The notes: generated by a model not told the origin, from the letters alone. A stretch of 64,000 nucleotides of DNA from Amphritea sp. (GCF_016744155.1 NZ_JADGEW010000005.1:62001-126000), one strand, 5' to 3'; positions 36,172 through 44,926 are shown, counted from the first letter of the stretch. Translations and numbers: made by a program.

Positions 36172-37686
36172 ATGACGGATCAAAGTGTGCAGATGAGTCT
36201 TGGTAATCAGTTTCAAGGCTCGACGAAGATAGGGGGGAAAAGTGATAGATTCGCAGCATTCGCCCACTATTTTCTGGCAGCTATCGGTTTTACGATTTAC
36301 GCTGATCAGGTTTGTCCGCTTTTAGAAACTTTGTCACCGTTTCTTCTTTTCGCACCCATAGCTTTGGCTTATCCACTCCGGGTGCTGTTGTTGGTCAGGC
36401 TTCAGAAATTACCTTACGAACGTCGGATTGTTCAGCAATTCAAGTTGGATATCGGTCTCTTTATCTCAGCGGGTATTGGTCTGGTCGTGACCAATTTAAT
36501 TGCCTATGACTCCCTCTGGCACAGTAATGCAAAAGTTCTGGTCGGGATGGCGATGTTGGGTCTTTTTGTGGCTGTAGATCTGGCTTTAACAGCAGAGCGT
36601 CAGTTGATTCAAGAGCTGGTGCGTAAAAGATATGATCTGGAGTTAGGTCAGCATTTTGTCTCATTTGCTCAAAAATTTAACATGATGGCCATTGCGATTA
36701 TTGTCAGCACCGCGTTGGTTCTTTTTTTAGTGGTCAACAAGGATTTGGACTGGCTGTTGACCGAAGGCATTCACAAGGGCGCAGATTCAGCTCGTAACAG
36801 TATTTTGCTGGAAGTACTGGTAGTTATGTTTGTTATATTGGCATACAGCATCCGTATTATTTTGTCCTACACAAAAAATCTGAAGATATATCTGACCCAC
36901 GAAACCCAGGTTTTGACAGCAGCCGCTCAAGGAGATCTATCGGTTCGAGTTCCTATCGCCAGTCAGGATGAGTTTGGTCATATGGCTCAGGGGACAAATG
37001 CGGTGATCGGCCATCTGCAGGCATATCAGCAGGAACTTCTTACTACCCGGGATGTATCCATTCTTGCCTTGGCGTCGCTGGCAGAAACCCGTGACAATGA
37101 AACCGGGGCTCATATCCTCAGGACTCAGCGTTATGTGAAAGTGCTGGCGGAGCATTTAAGCCACCATCATGACTTTGTCTCTGAGTTAACGAGTCAAACC
37201 ATTGAGCTGATGTATAAATCAGCCCCGCTACACGATGTTGGCAAGGTTGGTATACCGGACAGTATTTTGTTAAAGCCCGGAAAACTGACGGATGCAGAGT
37301 TTGAGGTAATGAAAACCCATGCACAGTTGGGTGCCGATGCGTTGTTAGTGGCAGAAGGGCAGATGGGTTCTAATTACTTTCTCTGCTTTGCCCGTGAAAT
37401 AGCCCTGACTCATCATGAGAAATGGGATGGTTCTGGTTACCCCCGAGGTCTCAAAGGCGATGAAATACCACTGTCAGGCCGCCTGATGGCATTGGCTGAT
37501 GTCTACGATGCTTTGCTGAGTAAGCGAATCTACAAGCCCGCATTTTCTCATGAAAAAGCGAAAAGCATTATTCTTGAGGGGTCAGGTAGTCACTTCGATT
37601 CTCGCGTTGTCGACGCATTTGTTGCCTGCGAACAGGTGTTTATCGGGATTGAACAGCAATTTAAAGACGAAGAGGGGGTGGGTTAG
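36172..37686 (+). CDS. Membrane HD-GYP cyclic-di-GMP phosphodiesterase
   Basis: The 504-residue protein has N-terminal hydrophobic segments (about residues 20-240), a HAMP-like linker with LTAAAQGDLSVRVPIASQDEFG, and a C-terminal HD-GYP domain. The catalytic HD is at 354-355 in HDVGKVGIPD, and the GYP triad is at 422-424 in HHEKWDGSGYPRGLKGDEIP, so the metal-binding set looks intact. HD-GYP proteins hydrolyse cyclic di-GMP. AAGGGG precedes the ATG at 36172. It stands next to the mer module and the partial repeat at its 3' end. Confidence 0.93.
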   Translation: MTDQSVQMSLGNQFQGSTKIGGKSDRFAAFAHYFLAAIGFTIYADQVCPLLETLSPFLLFAPIALAYPLRVLLLVRLQKLPYERRIVQQFKLDIGLFISAGIGLVVTNLIAYDSLWHSNAKVLVGMAMLGLFVAVDLALTAERQLIQELVRKRYDLELGQHFVSFAQKFNMMAIAIIVSTALVLFLVVNKDLDWLLTEGIHKGADSARNSILLEVLVVMFVILAYSIRIILSYTKNLKIYLTHETQVLTAAAQGDLSVRVPIASQDEFGHMAQGTNAVIGHLQAYQQELLTTRDVSILALASLAETRDNETGAHILRTQRYVKVLAEHLSHHHDFVSELTSQTIELMYKSAPLHDVGKVGIPDSILLKPGKLTDAEFEVMKTHAQLGADALLVAEGQMGSNYFLCFAREIALTHHEKWDGSGYPRGLKGDEIPLSGRLMALADVYDALLSKRIYKPAFSHEKAKSIILEGSGSHFDSRVVDAFVACEQVFIGIEQQFKDEEGVG

Positions 37687-37745
37687 TTATCGTAGCTCGA
37701 ACGTCATCGAAAACGTGACTTTCTTGTGGTTCGGTAGGACGGGAA
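37687..37745. repeat. Partial copy of the intergenic repeat element
   Basis: TCGTAGCTCGAACGTC...AACGTGACT matches the first 50 bases of the elements at 15357 and 22935. The terminator half is missing. It sits 3' of the HD-GYP gene. Confidence 0.7.
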
Positions 37746-37816
37746 GAAAGGTTTTGTCTTGCTGCTAAGCGTATCTTTGTGGCTGCTGGTGGTTAGAGGA
37801 TTTGTCCTATGAACAG

Positions 37817-38017
37817 CTAACTGTTGTATCGCTGTATCAACGCATAGAGCGCTATGCAGATAAAGATTCCAAGCAGGGGCAGAAGCACATAATCGAGATA
37901 GCCAACAAACGAGGCCAAGCCTATTGCGCTGAGCAAAATCACCAGAATGGGGGTGAAGCAGCAAATGGCGGCAATAACTGTTCCGATGACGCCGGTCTTG
38001 AGTAATGATTTAGGCAT
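37817..38017 (-). CDS. merF: MerF-like mercury transport protein, short form
   Basis: MerF is a two-helix inner-membrane mercuric ion importer. The 66-residue sequence has SLLKTGVIGTVIAAICCFTPILVILL with cysteines 19-20, and VGYLDYVLLPLLGIFICIALYALI, both close to MerF. It is shorter than the usual 81 residues and ends at RYNS, so the second cysteine pair near the C-terminus of typical MerF is missing. I chose the ATG at 38017, which follows AAGGAA by eight bases; an open frame to 38092 overlaps the preceding gene. It follows the GDCCVxC gene by 19 bases. Confidence 0.85.
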   Translation of the reverse strand: MPKSLLKTGVIGTVIAAICCFTPILVILLSAIGLASFVGYLDYVLLPLLGIFICIALYALIQRYNS

Positions 38018-38036
38018 TCTGTTTTTCCTTATCTGC

Positions 38037-38252
38037 TTACTTTGAACAGCAGCTTGTTCCTTCCTGTATTGGAGGGCATGGCGTTGTGCCATAAGAACAA
38101 TAAACGCAGCAATCGCCCTTTAGCGGCTTAAGAAGAACGCCGCACCCTTCGCATTCATAGAACCATTGGCAGGCATCGGTTGGCATTATTTCAGTTTTTG
38201 AGTGATCACACTGCGGACAGTTGATAGTTGACTCTAAAATTATATTTCCCAT
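38037..38252 (-). CDS. GDCCVxC family cysteine-rich small protein
   Basis: The 71-residue protein has eleven cysteines, arranged as NCPQC, DAC, ECEGC, the signature KGDCCVYCSYGTTPCPP and a CCSK terminus. It matches the GDCCVxC family, where some homologues are selenoproteins; here all positions are plain cysteine codons and no in-frame TGA was seen. The family is found with mercury genes. The location downstream of a MerR operator supports a metal-binding role, but the activity is unknown. Confidence 0.85.
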   Translation of the reverse strand: MGNIILESTINCPQCDHSKTEIMPTDACQWFYECEGCGVLLKPLKGDCCVYCSYGTTPCPPIQEGTSCCSK

Positions 38253-38323
38253 GACTACTCTCCTCTAAGGGAATCTAACCGACTAGATGATGCGGTGTAG
38301 GTAAGCCCCAAGCTACAAACATG

Positions 38324-38355
38324 AGTATAAACTCCGTACCATGGTACGGAATCAA
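38324..38355 (-). promoter_or_regulatory. MerR-type mercury promoter-operator
   Basis: On the minus strand a -35 TTGATT and a -10 TTATAC are separated by 19 bases, and the spacer contains the perfect dyad TCCGTACCATGGTACGGA. The overlong spacer with a CCGTAC/GTACGG dyad is the layout of MerR-activated promoters. It points toward the GDCCVxC gene. Confidence 0.9.
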
Positions 38356-38362
38356 GTGAGAA

Positions 38363-38767
38363 TTACTTATCTCGAGAGATGGCTTCAATAATGGGGCAAG
38401 TAGAATTGCCATTGTTGCTTTCACAGGAAGCAATAAGTGTTTCGAGGGTTGTTGCAATAGATTGAAGGTCTTTGATCTTACCCGTTACATCGTCAAGCTT
38501 GCAGGACGCCAGTTGTCTGGTTTCATCACAATTCATCTCTTCCAGAGAGAGTAGTGTTTTAATTTCGGCAAGGTTGAATCCAAGTTGCTTTGCTCGTTGA
38601 ATAAATCTAAGTTGCTGGAGGTCTTCATGGGTGTATGAACGATAGCCAATAGCTGGTTTTGGAGGCTGAGGTATGAGTCCTATGCGTTGATAGTACCTGA
38701 TAGTTTCAACGCCGACTCCCGCATCTCTTGCAGCGGCACTGATTGTAAATTTGGCCATTGGCTTCAT
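38363..38767 (-). CDS. merR: Mercury-responsive MerR regulator
   Basis: The 134-residue MerR protein has the N-terminal HTH AARDAGVGVETIRYYQRIGLI, the central LRFIQRAKQLGFNLAEIKTLL and three cysteines at 80, 115 and 124, with spacings of 35 and 9 as in the mercury sensor of Tn501 (82, 117, 126). An extra cysteine is at 89. This makes it the true mercury-type regulator rather than a generic MerR. An alternate ATG at 38758 would shorten it by three residues. It is in the same direction as the genes it likely controls, with the operator 8-39 bases beyond its stop; divergent merR is the commoner layout. Confidence 0.92.
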   Translation of the reverse strand: MKPMAKFTISAAARDAGVGVETIRYYQRIGLIPQPPKPAIGYRSYTHEDLQQLRFIQRAKQLGFNLAEIKTLLSLEEMNCDETRQLASCKLDDVTGKIKDLQSIATTLETLIASCESNNGNSTCPIIEAISRDK

Positions 38768-38868
38768 ATATCACATGTGGTTTGGTAGTGGATTCACTAC
38801 CAACTATAACCGTGATTAGCCGTTATAGAGAATTAGGTCGTTATTTAACCGTTTTGCTTTTTCTAACA

Positions 38869-39040
38869 ACGAGCAAGTCGAGAAGCGGCGTTTTAGCCAC
38901 TTATTCTTTCTCTAGTCCCCAACGCCCGCCTCTTTCTGCAGAATCTAGGATCAGTCTTGCATTGTGTCCGTTGTGATAAAAAGTACAAAGATAGGGATGT
39001 AGAAATGATGAAGGCGTATAGAAGCCAATGCTGGAGCAGA
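38869..39040. repeat. ~165-bp duplicated fragment, copy A
   Basis: It is nearly identical to 45739-45905 (copy B), in direct orientation: AGCGGCGTTTTAGCCACTTA, then a stretch through GCAGAATCTAGGATCAGTCT, to GCGTATAGAAGCCAATGCT. On the minus strand both keep an open peptide with GFYTPSS and NGHNARLILDSAERGG, ending WGLEKE and a stop, so it is the tail of a lost gene. Confidence 0.93.
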
Positions 39041-39117
39041 AATGAGTGATTACTTAGGTCAATTATAAACCGGCCAATTTGAAAGGCTGAAAAATGCAAG
39101 ATCTGCCCCTTTCCCTT

Positions 39118-39382
39118 TCTTCGCTGAAGGTTTTATCTTTGATGAGATGGTTTGAAAACAGAATCAGATTGTGGATTTTCTCGCGATTAAATGTATGTCT
39201 TATCTCAGTCAACTATATCTACTTTGTGCCAGCTGTACTTTCCCCAATAGACTATAAGAGTGGTTCTCATCTCTTTATTTAAGAGCTGCGTAGAACTACC
39301 CGGCTAGATCCCTGTTGCTGAGATAGAGGGGGAGAAAATCATCCATTGTGGCGCTCTGGGGCGTTATGTCGGCAACTATTAG
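39118..39382 (+). pseudogene. Duplicated metalloprotease tail and deleted GST remnant
   Basis: Bases 39118-39292 match 35031-35212 at high but imperfect identity: the end of the metalloprotease gene, its stop, and the GST upstream region. The match then jumps about 170 bases, and 39299-39376 match the GST segment 35384-35462 (IPVAEIEGEKIIHCGALGRY), before a TAG at 39380. The remnant is an internal deletion of an older second copy of the GST locus, with additional stop codons. Confidence 0.88.
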
Positions 39383-39388
39383 CCTTAA

Positions 39389-40267
39389 TTATTCAATTGG
39401 TTGTAGTGAGGTTTCTGGTTTTAAGTCTATTGCAGTTAGCTTGTTGATGATTGGTTCCAGCTGTATATGATCTGGCTGTTGCTTTGCAAAAACGGCATAA
39501 ACTGAACGACTGACAGGCTTTATCTCTTTAAGTACAAATAATGATTTCTCATCTAAATATGTTTGTACTAGTGCTTTGGGTAAAAAGGCTGCACCTCCAT
39601 TTGTGAGAATGAATTCCAAAGCAATTTGACTTTGTTCAGTGTGAAGAATAGGTGCTACAGGTTTTTTGAAAAGCTTTGCGTGCTTTAGGTTGAAAGCAGT
39701 CCCCCAGTCAACAAAGACATAGCCAACGGTGTTGATATCTTGAAATCTTAGATCGTCTTTGTGTGATACAAGAATAAGCTCAATAGAGCCAATTTTTTTT
39801 GAAGATAGCTCACTCATATTTGCCGAATCTAGAACAATTGCGATATCCAAACGTTTAGATATAAGTGCCCTGATCAGTTCTAGATGTGAATTGATTTGAG
39901 TCCGGATGGACATTAGCGGAAATGACTCAGCTAACTTGGGTATTGCTGATTGTAGAAAAGTACCCCATAAGTTCGATATTCCTCCTAGAACAAGTTGTTT
40001 TTCTTGCTCTTCTGGAATGCCGATATCTTGTAGTGCCACTTGCCATGAAGCAATAATGTTCTCTGCATGAGGAATTAGACGCTCTCCTGCTGATGTAAGC
40101 ATTATGTTATTTCTCTGGCGAGAGAACAGTGTCACTCCAACAAGATCCTCAAGCTGCTTGATTCTGAAGCTAACAGCGGATTGAGTTAGGTAAAGGTTTT
40201 CTGAAGCTTTTCCGAAATGCCTAGTCTTAGACACCTCAAGAAACGTTCTAAGCAGGTTTATATCCAT
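39389..40267 (-). CDS. hdfR: LysR family regulator, HdfR-like
   Basis: The 292-residue protein begins MDINLLRTFLEVSKTRHFGKASENLYLTQSAVSFRIKQLE, and the following VTLFSRQRNNIMLTSAGERLIPHAE is close to HdfR, a repressor of the flagellar flhDC operon in enterobacteria. LysR HTH occupies residues 3-62, and the co-inducer-binding domain 90-280. The gene is divergent from the small gene at 40900. Whether it controls motility here cannot be told from sequence; the name rests on N-terminal similarity. Confidence 0.8.
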   Translation of the reverse strand: MDINLLRTFLEVSKTRHFGKASENLYLTQSAVSFRIKQLEDLVGVTLFSRQRNNIMLTSAGERLIPHAENIIASWQVALQDIGIPEEQEKQLVLGGISNLWGTFLQSAIPKLAESFPLMSIRTQINSHLELIRALISKRLDIAIVLDSANMSELSSKKIGSIELILVSHKDDLRFQDINTVGYVFVDWGTAFNLKHAKLFKKPVAPILHTEQSQIALEFILTNGGAAFLPKALVQTYLDEKSLFVLKEIKPVSRSVYAVFAKQQPDHIQLEPIINKLTAIDLKPETSLQPIE

Positions 40268-40899
40268 TTCACATCGATAAAAAATTTTGATTAAGGTGAG
40301 AAGAAAAGATCATTTTACATGATTAATAAGCACCATAATAATTCACTTGGACTCTGTTATCTATCTGCGTTGAAAATGAAGGGGGAGCTCTACTAGATAG
40401 AGCGTTTTTTTTTATTCTAAATGCTTGTAAATTAAAGAGTTTAACTTTTATTTAAAGAAATTAAAAAATTATCTGAACTGCTTAAATGAATGTTTTTCTG
40501 GTGCTTCATTATTGGAGTCGTATCTCACCAGAAATAGACACTACGTTGTTTTCCATTCATGAAACCGTTTGCAGAGGGCATTCTGTCACTAGTGTAAAGG
40601 CTTATAAGCTGGCTGGTAGAAATAGTGACTCATATGCTTTCTGTAATGTATTGAACAAGTATCAGAAGGTTAGTCTTAAAATGTCTTATTCCATCGAAAG
40701 TTTGAGTTTAAATGCTGTAAGTCCCCCCGATGAGCGTCGATCCATATGACTTTAAACGATTTGTCTGCATCTGAGAACGCTTAGGCTTATCGGCTTCCCC
40801 GACAATTACCGGAAGGGGCTGGCGGATAGCTGAGGTTGTGATTTAGAAACTTATGACTGACTAAAAATGACACGTTTGTGCTTTTCTGAGGGCAAGTAT
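40268..40899. other. 632-base gap with no confident gene
   Basis: The left 150 bases should hold the hdfR promoter. An open frame of 87 codons (40486-40749) has no ribosome binding site and no family resemblance, so I do not call it a gene. A possible stem CTTCCCC...GGAAGGGG is near 40796-40817. Otherwise nothing is seen. Confidence 0.5.
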
Positions 40900-41127
40900 A
40901 TGAATGGAAAAATGGCTGATGAAGCAGGCTGGGAGCTAGAACAAAATCTCCCGCATATAAAGAAGCGTAACTCAAAACATCAGAAAAACCCGAAGGAAGA
41001 GCTTGGGGATTGGGATGAGGAAGATATACCACAAAGAACTAAACAAAAAGGGCGGATGAAAGATATTGAAGAGCGGCTTGAGCGCAAGCTGCTTTATAAG
41101 AATATAGAGTGGACCTTTGATGACTAA
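40900..41127 (+). CDS. Small charged protein, PA3496-like
   Basis: The 75-residue protein is highly hydrophilic: WELEQNLPHIKKRNSKHQKN, GDWDEEDIPQ, and a C-terminal RMKDIEERLERKLLYKNIEW followed by TFDD. The ending with a basic-acidic helix and terminal FDD resembles the PA3496 family of small proteins. I cannot assign a role. The ATG at 40900 is chosen over an upstream frame start at 40867. It is divergent from the HdfR-like gene, with a 632-base gap. Confidence 0.6.
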   Translation: MNGKMADEAGWELEQNLPHIKKRNSKHQKNPKEELGDWDEEDIPQRTKQKGRMKDIEERLERKLLYKNIEWTFDD

Positions 41128-41296
41128 CTAGGTGCATTTTCATTGGATAAGGATAGCGAAGACGATCAGTAAAACTGTTCGTTATTAGTCAAAAAAACTT
41201 GTTTTACTTGATTGGGTTAACAGCCAATAATTAACAGGCTTTCTTATCCTGTCATTAAATTTCATGCGGTTTACAAGAATATATTGTTTTTAACGC

Positions 41297-41329
41297 ACCC
41301 CATTGGTTTTGCCTTTGGGGTATTTTTTT
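41297..41329 (+). terminator. Intrinsic terminator or attenuator just upstream of mgtE
   Basis: ACCCCA pairs with TGGGGT around a 13-base loop, followed by ATTTTTTTA. It ends only 17 bases before the mgtE ATG at 41346. It could terminate the upstream small gene, 170 bases before, or attenuate mgtE. Confidence 0.7.
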
Positions 41330-41345
41330 ATGCTTGGGTCTTAAT

Positions 41346-42689
41346 ATGGTTAAACATGAAGAGCTTGAAGGTTATGTATCTCAGATACATTCAGCAGAGC
41401 AGTCTCCAGCGGATATTTTTGTACAGGCCATTGAGCACCTAGAGCCATCCGAACTGAGCCTTCTATTAGAGGCCTTGCCTATTGATGAACGCTGTCAAAG
41501 GTGGATGCAGATACCCGAGGAGCTAAAGGCTCAGGTACTGGTAGGTATGCGTTACCAAGCTCGAGATGTGGTCATCTCTTTTCTGAGTTCAGAAAGCTTA
41601 AATATGTTGCTCACAGGTTTGGATGCTGAAAGCTTGATTGAGCTTTCAGATAACCTGACTGATGACCTCATTAATACAGCTTTTAGGTCTTTAAGCCTTA
41701 AAGAAAAAGAGTTATATCGTGATGCCAGTCGATTTGATCCAACTGCGATAGGTCGTTATGTCGACCATCAAATTATTACAGTACCACCAAATTCTAAGTT
41801 AAAGGATGTGATGCTAGCTATCAGGCGAAGCGGTGTAGAGTTTATTGACCATATTTATGTAGTTGATCGGTTAGGGATGTATATAGGGCTACTTAACTTA
41901 AGTTATATTTTTTCTGAAACGGATGAAAAAACCTTCATCAGAGGAATGATTGATAGCCAGGTGCAAGCGGTAAAGGCTGATACCTTGTTAATGGAGGCTG
42001 CTGATGAACTTGAGCATTCCGGTCTAGATTCGCTGCCAGTGGTAGATGAATATAACCGGTTAGTCGGCAGAATTACGCAACGTACCGCTCTATGGATCCA
42101 GAAAGAGGCTCTAGAGTCGAGGCTCATGGCGCAAGCAGGATTGAAAGAATCAGCAGATCTGTTTGTTCCAGTTTGGCGAGGGGCGAGTAGCAGAGCTGTT
42201 TGGCTGGGCATCAACTTGTTAACAGCCTTCTTAGCTTCATGGACTATTGGTTTGTTTGAGAGTGTCTTAAGTCAGGTTGTTGCACTTGCTGTTCTTATGC
42301 CTGTAGTTGCATCAATGGGAGGTATTTCAGGAACTCAGACTTTAACATTAATCATCAGAGGTATAGCGACTGGACAAGTAACGTTTGCTAATGCCTTAGC
42401 GCTGGCTAAACAGGAGCTAGGTATCGCTGTGATTAATGGAGTTGGGTGGTCTGTTTTGATAGCAGTTATCACCTACTACTGGTTTGGAAGTCTAGTGATT
42501 GGAGTGACAATCGCTATTGCTGTTTTATTGAATATTGTGATTGCTGCATTGTCGGGAGTTTATATCCCAGTGGTTCTGGACCGTTTAAAAATTGATCCAG
42601 CGCTGTCTGGCGCAGTTATTTTAACCACGGTTACCGATGTATTTGGTTTTCTGACATTTTTAGGATTGGGCACCTTGTGGCTGGTTTAG
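41346..42689 (+). CDS. mgtE: Magnesium transporter MgtE
   Basis: MgtE is a Mg2+-gated magnesium channel of the inner membrane. The 447-residue protein has an N-domain (LLEALPIDERCQRWMQIP, residues about 30-130), two CBS domains (VPPNSKLKDVMLAIRRSG and VKADTLLMEAADELEHSG), the plug helix, and a C-terminal channel with five hydrophobic helices. LMPVVASMGGISGTQTLTLIIRG and TTVTDVFGFLTFLGLGTLWL carry the pore residues. A TTG at 41334 would add four residues. It is preceded by a terminator-like hairpin. Confidence 0.95.
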   Translation: MVKHEELEGYVSQIHSAEQSPADIFVQAIEHLEPSELSLLLEALPIDERCQRWMQIPEELKAQVLVGMRYQARDVVISFLSSESLNMLLTGLDAESLIELSDNLTDDLINTAFRSLSLKEKELYRDASRFDPTAIGRYVDHQIITVPPNSKLKDVMLAIRRSGVEFIDHIYVVDRLGMYIGLLNLSYIFSETDEKTFIRGMIDSQVQAVKADTLLMEAADELEHSGLDSLPVVDEYNRLVGRITQRTALWIQKEALESRLMAQAGLKESADLFVPVWRGASSRAVWLGINLLTAFLASWTIGLFESVLSQVVALAVLMPVVASMGGISGTQTLTLIIRGIATGQVTFANALALAKQELGIAVINGVGWSVLIAVITYYWFGSLVIGVTIAIAVLLNIVIAALSGVYIPVVLDRLKIDPALSGAVILTTVTDVFGFLTFLGLGTLWLV

Positions 42690-42949
42690 GTGGCTTATAT
42701 GAACTCGAGAAAAGTGGAACGCTTGACTCTGATGTACAGGTGACTCATTCCCTGGATGTCACTAATTTGTCTATTAAACAGCGGCTAATGGAACTCTAAA
42801 CTTCAGGCTCAGCGCTGTATATACGGCTCGTTTACCTGGCGTTAAATGAATAGCTGATTACTGCTTATCACTAAGACACGAGCTATAACTAAAATATTAC
42901 ACGCTATCTGAGCTTTCAGACGGCGGTATAGATTTACAAAGGATTCAAC
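42690..42949. other. 260-base gap between mgtE and rimK with an open remnant frame
   Basis: The first 110 bases are open in one plus frame ending TAA at 42797-42799: LEKSGTLDSDVQVTH and LDVTNLSIKQRLMEL look protein-like but have no start. It may be the tail of a lost gene. Bases 42800-42949 should hold the rimK promoter. Confidence 0.35.
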
Positions 42950-43861
42950 ATGAAAATCGCTATTCTTTCTCGAAATAAAAACCTTTATTCTACCCGCCGT
43001 CTGAAAGAGGCTGGTGAAGCGCGTGGGCATGAAGTTGATATTATTGATACGCTTCATTGCTATATGGATATAACACGTAGTCGTCCAGCGGTCAGGTATC
43101 ACGGAGAAGCGCTTCCATATTATGACGCGGTTATTCCAAGAATTGGTGCATCGATTACTTTTTACGGTACTGCTGTTGTTCGTCAATTTGAAGTAATGGG
43201 TACCTTTGCAGTCAACGAATCAGTAGCTATTAGCCGTTCACGGGACAAGTTGCGTTCATTGCAACTGTTATCACGGAGTGATGTTGGGTTGCCCCGAACA
43301 GGTTTCGCCAACAAGCCAGATAACATCAAAGACCTTATTAAAAATGTCGGTGGGGCTCCGGTCGTCATTAAGCTTCTTGAAGGAACTCAAGGCATAGGTG
43401 TAGTGCTGGCTGAAAATAGTAAGGCTGCAGAAAGTGTCATTGAGGCGTTCATGGGATTAAAAGCCAATATTCTAGTGCAGGAATATATTGAAGAGGCAGG
43501 CGGTGCTGATATTCGCTGCTTCGTAGTTGGTAACAAAGTTGTTGCGGCAATGAAGCGTCAAGGTGCCGAAGGGGAATTTCGCTCAAACTTACATCGAGGC
43601 GGGTCCGCTAAAGTCGTTCGACTCTCTAAAGAAGAGCGTGCAACTGCGGTTAATGCGGCAAAAATTATGGGCTTAAATGTATGTGGGGTTGATCTTTTAC
43701 AATCTAAAAATGGACCGGTGGTTATGGAAGTTAACTCCTCTCCCGGGCTCGAAGGTATTGAAACTGCAACTAAAAAAGATGTTGCTGGACTGATATATGA
43801 CTTTATTGAAGCGAAAGCTACGGCGAAGCCTAATATGAATCGTACTCGTGGCAAAGGCTAG
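42950..43861 (+). CDS. rimK: Ribosomal protein S6 modification enzyme RimK
   Basis: RimK is an ATP-grasp ligase that adds glutamates to the C-terminus of ribosomal protein S6. The 303-residue protein is close to E. coli Rim[61 protein letters not shown] (ATP-binding lysine), [20 protein letters not shown] and [25 protein letters not shown] with the Mg-binding glutamate and asparagine. AAAGGA precedes the ATG. It is followed by two related genes in the same direction. The rpsF gene of this window encodes an S6 with a tail ending in glutamate. Confidence 0.95.
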   Translation: MKIAILSRNKNLYSTRRLKEAGEARGHEVDIIDTLHCYMDITRSRPAVRYHGEALPYYDAVIPRIGASITFYGTAVVRQFEVMGTFAVNESVAISRSRDKLRSLQLLSRSDVGLPRTGFANKPDNIKDLIKNVGGAPVVIKLLEGTQGIGVVLAENSKAAESVIEAFMGLKANILVQEYIEEAGGADIRCFVVGNKVVAAMKRQGAEGEFRSNLHRGGSAKVVRLSKEERATAVNAAKIMGLNVCGVDLLQSKNGPVVMEVNSSPGLEGIETATKKDVAGLIYDFIEAKATAKPNMNRTRGKG

Positions 43862-43885
43862 TTCCGGGCGGAATGGGAATAACTC

Positions 43886-44926
43886 ATGAATACTGACAAT
43901 CTTACTATTGGCGGTATCACCATAAAACCCGGTGAGACCAAACAGATTGAAATGCCCGTTGCTAAGCTTTATACAGATACGGATATTTGTATTCCCGTAC
44001 ATGTAATGCGCAGCAAGAAACCAGGGCCTACTGTTTTTGTTTCAGCAGCTATTCACGGTGATGAATTAAATGGCATAGAGATCATTCGACGGTTAATACA
44101 ATCGAAATCATTAAAAATTAGTAGCGGAACCTTGATTCTGGTGCCTATGGTTAATGTATACGGGGTGCTTAATCAAAGTAGGTATATGCCAGATAGGCGA
44201 GACCTAAACCGAAGTTTTCCTGGTTCTGCGCAAGGCTCTTTAGCTGGGCGTGTGGCGGACAAGTTCTTAGCTGAAATTGTTAGGCGCTGTGATTACGGGA
44301 TTGATCTTCATACCGGTGCAATACATCGCTCCAACCTGCCTCAGGTAAGAGCAAATTTGAATGATCCTGAGACCCGATCACTTGCCGAAGCTTTTGGTGT
44401 GCCTGTGTTGTTAAATGCAGACCTTAGGGATGGCTCTTTACGCCAGGCTGCTGTTGAGTCCGATACCCGGATACTACTTTATGAAGCAGGCCAGGCGCTT
44501 AGGTTTGACGAAGTATCAATACGCGCAGGCGTAAGGGGTATTTTAAATGTCATCACCCACTTAGGTTTAGTTCGGCGCAAATCTCGACGAAAAGCGGTCA
44601 CGCCTTACATTGCTAATAACAGCTCTTGGGTAAGGGCTAACTCCAGCGGTATAGTGCATAACCTGAAAAACTTGGGAGATCAGGTCCAGAAGGGAACGCC
44701 GCTAGCGGAGATTGGCAGCCCTTTTGGTGAAATTCTTAGTACTATTACGGCAAACAAATCTGGGATTATTATTGGCAAACAAAATATCCCTTTAGTACAG
44801 GAAGGTGATGCGATGTTTCATATTGCCTTTTTCTCAGAGTCTGATGCAGAAATTGCTGAGAATATTGGGGTTATGCAGGAAACCTTCACTCCGAGCGATG
44901 AAGATACCTTAGGTGATACTTTATAA
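43886..44926 (+). CDS. Succinylglutamate desuccinylase/aspartoacylase family zinc hydrolase
   Basis: The 346-residue protein has the zinc site of the AstE/aspartoacylase family: SAAIHGDELNGIEIIRRL (His and Glu ligands) and DYGIDLHTGAIHRSNLPQVR (the third histidine). The N-terminal 45 residues and C-terminal 90 residues around WVRANSSGIVHNLKNLGDQVQKG form a lipoyl-like beta barrel. Such enzymes deacylate small amides. Placement between rimK and rimB suggests an action on glutamyl peptides or on S6 tails, an inference. It is 24 bases after rimK. Confidence 0.88.
   Translation: MNTDNLTIGGITIKPGETKQIEMPVAKLYTDTDICIPVHVMRSKKPGPTVFVSAAIHGDELNGIEIIRRLIQSKSLKISSGTLILVPMVNVYGVLNQSRYMPDRRDLNRSFPGSAQGSLAGRVADKFLAEIVRRCDYGIDLHTGAIHRSNLPQVRANLNDPETRSLAEAFGVPVLLNADLRDGSLRQAAVESDTRILLYEAGQALRFDEVSIRAGVRGILNVITHLGLVRRKSRRKAVTPYIANNSSWVRANSSGIVHNLKNLGDQVQKGTPLAEIGSPFGEILSTITANKSGIIIGKQNIPLVQEGDAMFHIAFFSESDAEIAENIGVMQETFTPSDEDTLGDTL

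Larger units (their letters stand above)
38768..39388. other. 621-base gap filled by duplicated fragments
   Basis: It holds the ~165-bp fragment at 38869-39040 (copy A) and a degenerate copy of the metalloprotease-GST junction at 39118-39382. No intact gene was found on either strand. See the findings. Confidence 0.85.

Noticed and set aside
38893-39099. Minus-strand 68-codon frame across copy A
   Set aside because: It is a different frame from the peptide shared with copy B and has no ribosome binding site.
40486-40749. 87-codon open frame as a gene
   Set aside because: It has no ribosome binding site, no recognisable domain and lies in AT-rich sequence.
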